A DNA stretch of 64,000 nucleotides from Tupaia tana (GCA_026018925.1 JAKSZU010000009.1:86564139-86628138); one strand, 5' to 3'. Positions 49,292-61,007 are shown, counted from the first letter of the stretch. Program-made: numbers and translations. Notes: a model not told the origin generated them from the sequence alone.

Positions 49292-51209
49292 TTTTAAGTA
49301 ATGTTGACGTCATGATGTGAAAAATGAGAAACCACATGATTTTCTCTTTTCATGGGGCAAAGCAGTGTTAGGGAGTGCTCACTTCATCATGTTCTCTCTC
49401 TGCTTGTATCATTCCTCTATATTGGTATATTTTCATCCATTTGACTCACAAAATATTTCATGTGTACATCACTTAACTGTCCATGTGAGGTTTTAACACA
49501 CGTAATGTACTTTTGGAATGTCTCACTGGATTGGAGGAAATGTACCCATAGGCATAGAGATGAACAAACGTGATTGTGACCTAAAGGATTTTAAGCTAAA
49601 TCAATGTGTATAAAGGAGAGAATTTTTCATCAAATGAGAAAGACAGATTACCTTTATATTAGACAGGAGGAGTTTTAAAATGATCATATTGGGCGTGTTC
49701 CTCATCTCTAACTTGAGGAAGCAAAAAAGGAACATAAAATTATGTGTCCATACTTAGGGCTGGGAATCATTAGGTAAAAATGTACTGTCAGAGATACTTG
49801 CTGAGGCCTGATCCTGCTCTTCAAGGCCTCTCAAAGATCAGGTCAAAAAAAGGTAATTCCAAGGCATGCACTGTTTCTGCATCAAGGGACCTACAAGACT
49901 TGGAGCTCAAGGAATCTAGCCCTATTCCTAGAGTACCTGAGGACATGAAGGAGATGAACCTGCAAGATTCCATACTTGTACTGCTGCTACCTCAGTTCAC
50001 ATTTCATTTGATCAGACTCAAGTAGGGTAAAAAGAAAAAGAGACAATCTCTACCAGGATGAGTTATTATCAACATTTATGCTGTGGTATCAATACTCTAA
50101 CCATTAGATATGCTGTTGTATATTATTTGTGTGAGCTTATGTGAGTGTTGACATAACTTTTAATGAGAATTCTTAACTGAATGGAGTATCAATAAGAGAA
50201 ATATTCACCTCTGATGTACCAAATAGCCCCTTGTTATATCTTTACAACGCTTGCACAAATGTCATAAATTCCTGTTTCTTTGGATTTTTAAAAACAGTCT
50301 AGAATTGGTCATAGCAGAAGAGAGAAATGAATTAAATGTATTTAAACCATCCCATATATAGCAATGATGAAATCTGGAAAAAGACACAAGAAAAATATTT
50401 AAAGGTACTAGAATGCATCCCAAAGCAGGCAGAATACAAAAACAGTTTACTCTTGGAAAAATGACAATAGGGAAGGTATACGAGCTAACAAAATATAGCT
50501 TTCTGCTGCTTCCCAACCTCTACATCTACAGTGGAGGAAATTGATAGCTTTACTGCCTAAGCAGAACATGATAACAGAGTTTATGTCTAGAAAAGCTGCT
50601 GGAAATTTAAGGGGAAGGGGAGATCTGGAAGTTAAGAGGCTGTAGAAAGGGTATGATCAAAAATAGAAATATACATTTGACCTAAATTCCTGAGTCATCA
50701 GCCAACTAGCAGGGTATTGCAGATGGTCAAGCAGAAGCAACCTTCATTCTCAAACCTAGGCTCTAGAGTCTGAAAGCATTGACTATAGGCCCAAAGTACT
50801 GTCACATCCAGGGAGCTGTGCCTCTTCCAGCTGTCTCTGGATTATTCTTCTGAACCCTGAGTTCAATCTTTCCCCTCAGCATATCTACTCATGGATAAGA
50901 CATGAGTAAAAAGCATAAAAATCTTCTTTCATGTAATAAAATCTGAAAACTTTCCAATTCCAGAGAGACACATATAGATATCCAGATTCAGGAAATCCAA
51001 AGGACAACAAATAATTCAACATAAGAACATCTTCCCCAAGGCTGCATAACTGGAAGATTCATCACACATTTCTGGAACTCACTATTACCATAGATTTTAT
51101 AAAGAAAGTTTGGTACTACATCATAAAAATTAAAAGAAAAATAGAAATAAGAAAACATGAAACAAATAGGAAAATAACAAACAAGTTATCACATTAAGTT
51201 CATAAATAT
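49292..51209. other. Unique interval
   Basis: No repeat family or gene recognised. An 81-codon frame at 49780-50025 and an 84-codon frame at 50516-50262 have no domain signal. Confidence 0.4.
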
Positions 51210-51320
51210 AAATAATAATATAATCAAAATGGCAATTTTACCCAAATTAATCTATATATTTAATGTAATGCTAATGAAAGCACCAGACACATTCTTCAAA
51301 GATTTAGAAAAGGCAATCAT

Positions 51321-51596
51321 GGGAACCAGCAATTAGCGTAATGGCTATGTCGCTATACTCCCATGTAGTCGACCATGGTTCGCGTCCCAGACCCGGTGGC
51401 TTAAAACTCACGCCGGGCGCGTGTCCGTGCGTGCCCAAGATCCCAAGAGAAGAATGGAGGAGAAGGGATTGCAGTGTGACCATCCCCCTGGGGGGTGATT
51501 TCTCACTTTCTGTCTCTATGTCTCTCTCTGTCTGTCTGGCGAGTGTACGTGCCCTATAGTGAAAACCTCTCAAAAAAAAAAAAGAAAAAGAAAAAG
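51321..51596 (+). mobile_element. tRNA-derived SINE with 13-bp target duplication
   Basis: AAAAGGCAATCAT (51308-51320) and AAAAAGCAATCAT (51597-51609). The A tail has become AAAAAG repeats. The B box is 'gttcgcgtccc'. Confidence 0.95.
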
Positions 51597-51620
51597 AAAA
51601 AGCAATCATAAAATTCAACT

Positions 51621-52929
51621 GGAATCATAAAAGACCCCGTATTGCCAAAGCAATTCTGCACAAGAAGAGTGGAGTGGGCTGCATCTCACTTTCTTACCCA
51701 AAAATATACTGCAAAGCTGTGGTAATCAAAGCAGCATGGTACTGGCACAGAAACAGACATGTGGACCAATGGAACAGAATAGAGTCCCCAGAAGTAAATT
51801 CCCAAACATACAGTCAACTGATTTTTGACAAGGGCTACCAGTCAATCCACTGGGAAAAAGGAGAACCTCTTCAGCAAATGGTGCTGGAAAAACTGGATTT
51901 CCACCTGCAGAAAGATGAATCTGAACACCTATCTCTCACCTTTGACAAAAATCTACTCAAGGTGGATCAAAGATCTAAGACCTCAAACTATAAAACTGCT
52001 CCTGGAAAACACTGGGTAAGCTCTGGGAGACATTGGAGTAGGAAAAGACTTCTTAAATAAGACACCTAAAACACAGTCAATAATCCCCAAAATAGACAAG
52101 TGGAATTACATCAGACTAAGAAGTTTCTGCATGGCAAAAGACACAGTAATTAGTGTGAATCGACAGCCCTCCGAATGGGAAAATATTTTTTGTTAATTAT
52201 GCATCAGATAAGGGGCTGATAACCGGAATTCACAAGGAACTCAAGCAGCCGTTCCAAAAAAAGATAATCAATCCTATTAAAAGGTGGGAGAAGGAGTTGA
52301 AATAATCACTCTCTAAAGATGACATATGAATAGCCAAAAGGCATATGAAAATATGCTCAACATCCCTAATTGTAAGAGAAATGCAGATCAAAACAACAAT
52401 GAGATACCACCTAGCCCCAGTCAGAATGAGTAAGATTTAAAAAACAAAAAATGATAAGTGCTGGCGGGGGTGTGCTGAAAGGGGAACTCTCTTACACTGC
52501 TGGTGGGAATGTAAATTGGTCCAGCCACTGTGGAGAGCAATTTGTAGATTCCTCAAAAATCTACAAATAGAACTACCATATGATCTAGCAATCCCATTCA
52601 TTCGTATCTACCCAAAGGACAGAAGAATTCTTCATCAGAAAAGTGCTTGCACATCAATGTTCATCGCGGCACTATTTCCAATTGCTAAGTCATTTAACCA
52701 TCCGAAATGCCCACAAACAGATGAATGGATACAAAAACTGTGGTACATATACTCTATGGAATACTATTCAGCCATACAAAACAACAAAACCCTGGCTTTT
52801 CACAGGAAGTGGATGAATATAGAAGATTTACTGCTGAATGAAACAAGCCAGGCTTTGAAGGAGAGGCATTGTATGTTCCCACTTAATATATACCCAGTGT
52901 GTCCTCACTCTATGACTGAAATCGATTGA
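51621..52929 (+). pseudogene. L1 ORF2 C-terminal part, broken
   Basis: 51674-52060 (128 codons) carries [18 protein letters not shown], normal for L1 ORF2 after the polymerase domain. 52516-52929 (137 codons) carries [37 protein letters not shown] and the natural end near YPVCPHSMTEID. Between them 'tgggggtgtgctgaaaggggaactctcttacactgctgg' (52466) encodes the Cys-rich motif in a damaged frame. Confidence 0.85.
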
Positions 52930-53281
52930 CTAAAGGATATAGAAGTAAATACCAGATACAGTGTGTGTGAAAGAGGATGGTCTGAGAAAGGACATTTAGA
53001 AGAAAAATAGGGAGGCAATGCATTAATGGGATAAAGAAATGTGGTATTATCTTTTGAAGATATTTTACAGTTTTATCAACTGTACTAGGGAGAAATGTTC
53101 ACCTGTTGAAATATTCATTTTGTTAGCTAAATAATGTGATTGAATGTATAAAAGAAAATGAAATCAAGAATGTAAAAAAAAAAATGTCAGCTTACAGGCA
53201 TCCTAAGGAGTGGATGGAAGGATTGTGTTTTTCAAGTTTTTTATAAATCTTTATATTTCTTTTTTTCTTTTTTTTTTTTTT

Positions 53282-53537
53282 TTGGAGAGGTTTTCGCTAT
53301 AGGGGCGCGTGCACTCGCCAGACAGACAGAGAGAGACATAGAGACAGAAAGCGAGAAATCACTCCCCCAGGGGGGATGGTCACGCCGCAATCCCTTCTCC
53401 TCCATTCTCCTCTCGGGATCTTGGGCACGCACACACAAGCGCCCGGCGTGAGTTTTAAGCCACCGGGTCCAGGACTCAAACCGCGGTCGACTACGTGGGA
53501 GTCCAGCGACATAGCCATTACGCTAACTGCTGGTCCC
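53282..53537 (-). mobile_element. Young tRNA-derived SINE with exact 17-bp target duplication
   Basis: TAAATCTTTATATTTCT at 53244-53260 and 53538-53554. The body keeps many CpG sites and long T run tail (53261-53283), so it is among the youngest copies here. Confidence 0.96.
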
Positions 53538-53554
53538 TAAATCTTTATATTTCT

Positions 53555-54233
53555 CCCATAGGCCTCCAAGTTATTATGACTTCTATTACTAGACTAATAA
53601 CAAAAATAAATACCTTTTAAAGTCAGGCCATTTTATAGAGAACTCTGGTCCTTAATCATCATTGCACTCTGAAATACTGTAAAATTGTATATATTGTCTG
53701 AATATTTTTTAACTTATTAATACCTTTGTTTGTTTCATAAAAGCTTTTGTTAAGGAGTACAGTTTGAGCTTTGTATATTAATCCAAATAGTCATTTCAAT
53801 CCCCTTAGTGCACTAAATCCTCTCAAGTCTTAAACACCATCCATCAAACACTGAATAAATCTTGCTTCAACCAGATTAGTAAGAACACAGAAAAGAAACT
53901 GTTCAATTTATGTGACATCATGACTTATGAATTCCATCCCAGAAACTAAAGAAAACTTCTGAAATTCTACCCTGAGAGCAAGAAAAAGTCATTTATAATA
54001 GTGACAGAGAGTGACACCAATGCCCTAAGTTTTGGTCACTCTCTCAAAATTGAGAGGCTGACCAAAAGGGCAGAATTGCTAAAGAATATCAAAAAAGCAT
54101 CCATAATTATTTGATTTTCTCAGGAACCTATACTGTGATATTTATCTGTCATGTTGTAAGCTATTATGTTAAACTAGTATATGTCACAGAAGCCAAATTT
54201 CTTTGTAAATTCTTGTCAGATCTTTAACTGTAG
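53555..54233. other. AT-rich unique interval
   Basis: No gene or repeat recognised. Confidence 0.4.
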
Positions 54234-54868
54234 TTGGTTCAAATCTTACTCTCCATGGTTAATTTTAGTATCTTGTCTCTGTCTGTGGTTTTGGTCAATC
54301 TGACTGTGATGTCCCTCGGGGAAGATCTTCTTAGGTTGATTCTATGTGAGGGCCTCTGTATTTCTTGGGTCTGGATATTTGAGTGCCTCTCTAGGTTTGG
54401 AACATTTTCTTCCAGGATTTTATGGAATAGACTGTCAATGCCCTTATTAGTTTCTTCACCTTCTGGGATATGGGTGATTTGGATGTTTGGCTGTTTAATG
54501 GTATCTAGTATTACTAATATGCTATTCTCTTTTGGGGGGATTATTTTCTCAGTCTTTTTGGTGTATTTCCCTAGGTCAGAGGTTCTATCGTCTACATCTG
54601 AGATTCGATCATTTGCATGATTTAATCTGCTTTTGATATTTTCAAGGGAATTTTGACTTCTGAATTAGAGCTTTCATCTCTATCAATTCCACTTGATTCT
54701 CTTTTTTTGTATCTCCTCTTTCAGATGGTGCAAGATCTTCCTCACTTCCTGAAACTCAGTGTCTCTTTTCTCCTGCATCTTCTGTAGTTCGTTGACTCTA
54801 TTATCTTTCATCTCTGTTAACTTTGTCACTATGAATATTTAAAATTATTTATATGAGATTTCCGTGAA
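54234..54868 (-). pseudogene. L1 ORF1 relic, downstream part, split by a LINE insertion
   Basis: Complement of ORF1 from the C-terminal RNA-binding part (54240-54330) to the coiled coil (54700-54840). ORF1 text continues at 57641 on the other side of the inserted element. Frames are broken. Confidence 0.78.
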
Positions 54869-56284
54869 TTCCTTTGTATTCTTTTTTTTTCCTTTTAATT
54901 TTTTATTATCATCATATTCTTCTTTATATTACATTGAATTACATATAACTTTACAGTGTATTACATTGCTTTTTCAAAAGGGAATGCCATGCATGTCAGT
55001 CAGTACAGAGACATTAATCTCCCCACTTCAACATTCAATATCTTTTCTATGTTTTCCCCAATTATTATTATTATTATTCTAATTTTTTTTAAAACAGTCA
55101 ATTGCTATTTCTCATTTTGCTTGTACAAATACTTTGCCCATCATGAAATACTTTTCAGACAAATCCAGTTGAGAATACTATACATGTCAACATCAACAGT
55201 TAATAAGCCATATCTATTTCTCACTAACGTCCTGCCTCTCTATTGTTCACTTGTTATCTTTCTCTATCCTCTTCTCTTTTTTTTAAATAATTTTTTTTCA
55301 ATTTATTTATTTGCATTCATTCATTGAACATCATTACAGCATACAAAATGAGATTTTCCATCCAAAGTACACTATGTATTGTCTCAATCAAGCACATCAA
55401 CAAACATGTTATTGTCAGTAAATGATCTTCCATTTCTTGTCTTCTGTATGTTTTGCTTTTTTTCCCCCCATCCTTGATTCTCTATCTCTTACCCTCTGCC
55501 ATCTCCCACTCTCCTCCCACAGTCTCTGGTATCTATGTTTGCTTTCTGTACTGTTTTCTCCTCACATTTTATTGTATCGCCAAAGACCCTAATCAATCCA
55601 AATACCCTCATAGCAAACACAGGTGATACCCACATTTCCATGAACATAAGTCTTACTTTACGCATCCTATAAAGTAGCACCTAGCAGTGGCTACATATCC
55701 CACTGCAGTCATTGAATATATATTTTTTTTCTGAAACTTTTTTTTTTGTAACTCAATTTACATTCCTTCCCTAAGCTTCATCACAGCATACAAAATGCAA
55801 TCTCCCATCCAGTACACACTGCATAGTGATACAATCATGCACATTACAAAAAATTTTCCATTACTAGTTCCTAGAATTACTTCCACCCCTTTCTGACTCT
55901 CTGTCCCTTCCCACCCTCCTCTCACACCACCTCCGGTGTCTACAATTGTCCTTCATTCCCTTCCCACCCACATTGCATTGATCACACAATTTCCTACATA
56001 ATCTAACTACTTTCAGTGGTGAGTTCACTCATTACTACTAAGAAAACCAGTTTTAACTTAACTCAAAGAAATGCCAAGGAACTTTGCTTAAAGCCAGGAA
56101 ACAAGTTAGGATTCTGTTCAAATGGAAGGTGCATGAACCTATCAGTCCCATGTACTTTTATCTTCTGTTCTGGTTCAATTTTCCTGATTAAATTCTGGGA
56201 TATAATATTCAACTCCAGACTTGTCCCTATGATTAAGTTGGCCACTTTCATAGGTTTTGGACTCTTATTTCCGTGTGTCTGTGT

Positions 56285-57286
56285 TTAATTTTCCTGATAC
56301 AGCACACCCTTGAGAACTTCTTGGAGATCTGGTCTGGTGCTGGTAAATTCTTTCAGGTTTTGTTTATCTGAGAATGTTCTTGTCTTTTCTTCCCACCTGA
56401 AAGATAATCTTGCCGGGTACAGTATTCTTGGCTGAAATTGCTTCTCTCGTAACACTTTGAATATATTTTCCCATTCTCTCCTCGCTCGCATTGTTTCCGA
56501 TGAGAAATCTGCTGTTAGCCTGATGGGATGTCCTTTGTAGGTAACTTGATGTTTCTCTCTTGCCAATCTTAGTATCTTGTCTTTGTCTGCGGTTTTGGTC
56601 AACCTGGCTATAATGTGTCTTGGAGAAGATCTTCTTGGGTTGATTCTATTTGGGGTCCTTTGTATTTCCTGGGACTGGATCTTCGAATGCCTCTCTAGGT
56701 TTGGAAAGTTTTCTTGCAGGATTTCATGGAATAGATTATCAATGCCCTTATGGGTCTCTTCACCTTCTGGAATGTCAATTATCCGGATATTTGGACGTTT
56801 GATGGTATCCAGTACTTCTCGCATATCATTCTCAAATTTTTGAGCCATTTTCTCAGTCTTCGTGGTGGATTTTTCTAAGCCAGCCATTTTCTCTTCTACA
56901 TCTGAGATTCTATTTTCTGAATGATCTAGTCTGCTTTTAATACTTTCAAGGGAGATTTTGACTTCTTGTGTTATAGACTTCATCTCTAGCAGTTCCGTTT
57001 GAGTCTTTTGTAAAGTGTGTAATTCCTCTTTTAGATCTTGCAAGAATTTCCTCATATCCTGGAACTTGGCAACTTCTTTCTCCTTTCTCTTTAGCAGTTC
57101 ATTATCTCTCTTTTCTTCCATCTCTGTTAGCTTCGACATTACGAATGCTCTAAATTCCTTGTCAGACATTTCCATGACTTTCACCAAACTGCTTGTGGAT
57201 GAAGGAGAGTTACTCTTTTCCCGTGGAGGAGAGGTATTTTCTCGTTTTCCCATATTTCTAGTGATCCGACGGTGATTTCTTGTCAT
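56285..57286 (-). CDS. L1-type ORF1 protein of the ORF1-only LINE, open, 333 aa
   Basis: ORF1p binds LINE RNA as a trimer and acts as a nucleic-acid chaperone. The frame runs unbroken from ATG at 57286 to TAA at 56285. Residues 1-40 are a basic, Ser/Pro-rich head. About 41-155 form a coiled coil, including an extra KRKEKEVAKF stretch (66-75) that the ordinary L1 ORF1 at 29215 lacks. The RRM lies at about 163-250 with IRIIDIPEGEE (167-177). The C-terminal domain follows, with RHIIARL (223-229) and YKGHPIRLTADFSSET (250-265). The length is near the usual 330-340 aa of mammalian ORF1p. No ORF2 follows. Whether it is expressed cannot be seen. Confidence 0.85.
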   Translation of the reverse strand: MTRNHRRITRNMGKRENTSPPREKSNSPSSTSSLVKVMEMSDKEFRAFVMSKLTEMEEKRDNELLKRKEKEVAKFQDMRKFLQDLKEELHTLQKTQTELLEMKSITQEVKISLESIKSRLDHSENRISDVEEKMAGLEKSTTKTEKMAQKFENDMREVLDTIKRPNIRIIDIPEGEETHKGIDNLFHEILQENFPNLERHSKIQSQEIQRTPNRINPRRSSPRHIIARLTKTADKDKILRLAREKHQVTYKGHPIRLTADFSSETMRARREWENIFKVLREKQFQPRILYPARLSFRWEEKTRTFSDKQNLKEFTSTRPDLQEVLKGVLYQEN

Positions 57287-57394
57287 CTGATGGATGGTGT
57301 GTTTCTTTCAAATTCTTGAAGTTCAGTCTGAATGTTCAGGAGCAAGCAGACAGAGGTGTTCTAGAATCTGTTTGCCGTTCTGTTGTGATCGCAC

Positions 57395-57639
57395 ACTAGC
57401 TTTGCTTGCTGGAGGCTGAATTATGAGTAGAAAATCTTCATTTCTCCTGTTCCCTGAAATATCTAGTTCCCAGTAGCCATGAGGAGTCTTCTCAGAGAAG
57501 GGCTCAACTCTCCTGCCATACTAGCTTTGCTTGCTGGAGGCTGAATTATGAGTAGAAAATCTTCATTTCTCCTGTTCCCTGAAATATCTAGTTCCCAGTA
57601 GCCATGAGGAGTCTTCTCAGAGAAGGGCTCAACTCTCCT
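57395..57639 (-). repeat. Two exact 120-bp tandem units in the LINE 5' UTR
   Basis: 57395-57514 and 57520-57639 read identically, separated by 'gccat' (period 125). A related single unit is visible in copy 1 near 11400-11480, with a partial one at 11668-11686. Confidence 0.95.
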
Positions 57640-57656
57640 CTTCCTTTGTATTCTTT

Positions 57657-58067
57657 GTGGAGGAAGAGGAGTTATTCTTTTCCATTAGAAGAGATATATT
57701 TTCCTGGTTTCTCATATTTCTTGTACCTCTGTGGTTGTTTCTGGTCATCGGATAGACTATAAGTTTTTTCCTATTTTTTGAAATTAAATCTGAGCAATTA
57801 GAGGAATGCAGAAGGAGGTGACCTGCAGTCTGTAAACAGTACTGTTTTTCTTCCTTAGCATACCTGGCTCCTGGCTAGACTGGAAAGCTGGAGGGTAAAG
57901 TCCAGGCAGAGGGTCTTCAGTGGTTAAAATCCCTGCATGGGCCCATTAGGAACTCAGATATAGATGGCTGCTGATAGGTTTGTATTGGCTCCTGGCTAGA
58001 CTGGGGAGCAAGAGGGTGACATTTGGTCAAAGGGTCTTCTATGGTCAAAATCTTCCCCTGGGGTTTC
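57657..58067 (-). mobile_element. L1 ORF1 start and 5' UTR with about 121-bp tandem units
   Basis: Continues the relic at 54234. 'ggctcctggctagactggaaagctggagggta' (57866) recurs as 'ggctcctggctagactggggagcaagagggtg' (57987), each followed by 'agggtcttc..tggt.aaaatc'. Confidence 0.7.
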
Positions 58068-58083
58068 TCTTAATGAACTTTTT

Positions 58084-58260
58084 TTAAGAATTATTTTTAT
58101 TTTATTTTATTTATTCATTCATTTATATTTTTAATTTGACCAGAGGGAGACAGAGAAAGAGAGAAAGTGAGAAAGCAAGCCACCAGGTCCAGGACTCGAA
58201 CCGTGGTCAGCCATGTGGGAGTTTCCAGCACCTTAACCACCATGCCACCTGCTGGTCCCC
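58084..58260 (-). mobile_element. tRNA-derived SINE, short subtype, with target duplication
   Basis: TCTTAATGAACTTTTT at 58068-58083 and 58261-58276. The head begins GGGGACCAGCAGGTGGCATGG on the minus strand, and the B box complement is 'ggactcgaacc'. It confirms the short subtype as a separate, mobile form. Confidence 0.94.
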
Positions 58261-58345
58261 TCTTAATGAACTTTTTAAGTATATGGAAACAACCTTAAAT
58301 TAATGTTTGATTTAGACTAAAAATAATTATCTATCTTAAAATATA

Positions 58346-58571
58346 TATTTTTTTGCTATAGGACATGTACGCTTGCCAGAAAGACAGAGACAAAGAGATA
58401 GAAAGCGAGAAATCATCCCCCAGGGGGCATGACCATGCTGCGATCCCTTCTCCTCCATTCTCTCAGGATCTTGGGCATGCACGCACACGCATCTGGTGTG
58501 AATTTAAGCCACCAGGTCCAGGACTCAAACTACAGTCCAGCGACATAGCCATTACACCAACTGCTATTCCC
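58346..58571 (-). mobile_element. tRNA-derived SINE, long subtype, head partly deleted
   Basis: Part of the tRNA-like head between 58535 and 58540 is missing ('aaactacagtccagcgac'). The central block and 'ttgctatagg' tail are clear. Confidence 0.9.
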
Positions 58572-58935
58572 AAAAGAATACATTTTAATACTTTGCTTAT
58601 AGGGTTTTATGAGGTGTAACCTAATTTTTTGTAACTTTGTATGTAAAATTACATATATCCATATAGTAACAAAATGTTTTAACTCTTTGGTAACCTTAAT
58701 TTTCAAAAGCAAGCAAATTGACTTGTCATATGCCAAAGGCTTTTTTTTTAATTATTTGTTTTTTGCCAGTGTTTTTAATGTAAAAAAAAATTATTAACTG
58801 ATCCATTATTTTTTGTCTCTTAAAAGATTTAAAAAATGAAAGTGGAAAATGATACACTTTATATTAATCAAAATATTTTAACTTAAAAATAACAAGCATT
58901 TTATGATTACTCATTTAACATAGTATAATTTTTTT

Positions 58936-59189
58936 TGAGAGGTTTTTCGCTATAGGGTGCATGCGCTCGCCAGACAGAGAGAGAGAGACATAGAGACAGA
59001 AAGCGAGAAATCACCCCCCAGGGGGGATGGTCATGCCGCAATCCCTTCTCCTCCATTCTCCTCTGGGGATCTTGGGCACGCACGCACACGCGCCCGGCGT
59101 GAGTTTTAAGCCACCGGGTCCGGGACGTGAACCGCAGTCGACTACATGGGAGTCCAGCGACATAGCCATTACGCTAACTGCTGGTTCCC
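58936..59189 (-). mobile_element. Young tRNA-derived SINE with exact 16-bp target duplication
   Basis: ATAGTATAATTTTTTT at 58920-58935 and 59191-59206. CpG-rich, near-consensus body (for example 'gcacgcacgcacacgcgcccggcgtg' at 59076). Confidence 0.96.
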
Positions 59190-59206
59190 AATAGTATAAT
59201 TTTTTT

Positions 59207-60260
59207 AGCAAAATTGAGAAGTTTGTATTTGAATACCACAAAAGTCATAATAAAAGTTCACATGGAAAGTCTTATTACATTTGGAGAAAGAAACAAAAGC
59301 AATTGAAATAATGGAGGCTGATTAATGGCTCATTCTACTGCCATTTTTGAGGTTATGTAAAGTTTATGAGCATTTCTTGCCTTTGTGCTATTATTGTTAT
59401 TGAGCTATTCAACATCTGTAAGGTTTTTGGCTACATAAATACAAGCAGGCATAAATAACTTCTTTGTTTTTGGACATAAGTTCTACCACTGGCAAATAGG
59501 AAAAACCTTTCAGACAGAAAGCTTTGGAGGGAGAGAAATGTAAACAATGTCTTGGCCAGGGCACCGTAATCAGTAGCACTGCACTAAGACCGAGTCATAG
59601 CATAAACAAGCACCTGCTATTGATTAACCAATCACACACATGTTCTGAGGAAGACAACTTTAAAGACTAGGTTGAAAAAATTCAGCTAGAAGAAATTTCC
59701 ACATTTCTGTTTTGCTCTTTTATAATGGAATAGGAGGACAATAGTTTGCTGGCACTCAAAACCCAAACAGCATATTCAGTCAACCAAGAAAAAAATATTT
59801 ATTGTCCCAGTAAACACAAACAAAGGTTTTGTCTTTACAAGGCAATCCATTCAAAACCTGTACTTAATCCCATCTCTAAAGATGTCAAAATGGTTATCAA
59901 ATAGAAGAAGAAGAAGAGAAGAAGAAGAAGAAGAAGAAGAAGAAGAAGAAGAAGAAAAGAAGAAAAAAGCTCAGTGAAATGCGATTGAATATATTACGTC
60001 ATCAGGGAAGTCATGATGTGTTTTTCGATGCCAAAAATGTGTCATGACTTTGAGGATCCAATACATGTAAATACGGTTACCACAAGATCAACACATATAT
60101 AATTATACAATAAAAATATACACATATGCAATCTACAAATCATAGATTCAAGTCACAAAATGCATTGATATGTCAATTAAATGAGTCCTTCGGAGACAGA
60201 GATCTCTATAGCTCAAGAAAATAGCAAACAGCAACTGGTTATTCCAACATCACAATAGTG
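59207..60260. other. Unique interval with a GAA repeat
   Basis: No gene recognised. The repeat at 59906-59965 is listed separately. Confidence 0.4.
59906..59965. repeat. (GAA)n microsatellite
   Basis: About 18 imperfect AAG/GAA units, a purine-only tract. Confidence 0.96.
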
Positions 60261-61007
60261 TTTTACTTTTTTTCACATTTTTTATTACATTTTCTTTTAT
60301 ACATTCAATCACATTATGTAGCATGCAAAATGGATATTTCAACAAGTGAACATTTCTCCCTAGTTCAGTTGATAAAACTATAAAATATCTTCAAAAGATA
60401 ATACCACATTTCTTTGTCCCATTAATGCATTGCCTCCCTATTTTTCTTCTAAATGCCCTTCCTCAGACCCTCTTCTTTCATACACACTGTATCTGGTATT
60501 TACATCCATATTCTATGTTTCTATATAATTTAGTCAATCAGTTTCAGTCATAGAGTGCGGACACTTGGTATATCATTAAGTGGGGACATACAATGTCTCT
60601 CCTTCATAGCTTGGCTTTCTTCACTCAGCAGTAAATCTTCCATATTCATCCAATTCCTTTCAAAAGCCAGGGTTTTGTTGTTTTGTATGGCTGAATAATA
60701 TTCCATAGAGTATATATGCCACAGTTTTTGTATCCACTCATCTGTTTGTGTGCATTTGAGTTGGTTCCATGACTTAGGAATCATGAATAGTGCTGCAATA
60801 AACATCAATGTACAACCACTTTTCCGAGTAAGTATTCTTCTGTCTTTTGGGTAGATACCAAGGAGGAAGATTGCTGGATCATATGGTAGTTCTATTTGTA
60901 GATTTTTGAGGAATTTCCAAACTGTTCTCCACAGTGACTGGACCAATTTACATTCCCACCTGCAGTGTAAGAGAGTTTCCCTTTCACCACAGCCCCACCA
61001 AAACTTA

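Larger units (their letters stand above)
51210..53175 (+). mobile_element. 5'-truncated L1, sense, with A tail
   Basis: L1 ORF2 from the end of the reverse transcriptase ('aatataatcaaaatggcaattttacccaaattaatctatatattt') through the C-terminus, 3' UTR to 'gaatgtataaaagaaaatgaaatcaagaatgt' and an A11 run at 53175. A SINE is inserted at 51321. Confidence 0.88.
54885..57640 (-). mobile_element. ORF1-only LINE (HAL1-like), copy 2, with open ORF1
   Basis: Exact 16-bp direct repeats TTCCTTTGTATTCTTT (54869-54884 and 57641-57656) bound a 2.76-kb insertion. In element sense: a 5' UTR of two exact 120-bp units (57639-57395) and a leader to 57287, ORF1 (57286-56285), a spacer, then stacked 3' modules (about 55980-55740, 55730-55290, 55270-55085 and 55085-54885), each ending in an A-rich run. 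No ORF2. The exact target duplication and open ORF1 make it the youngest of the three copies. Confidence 0.88.
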
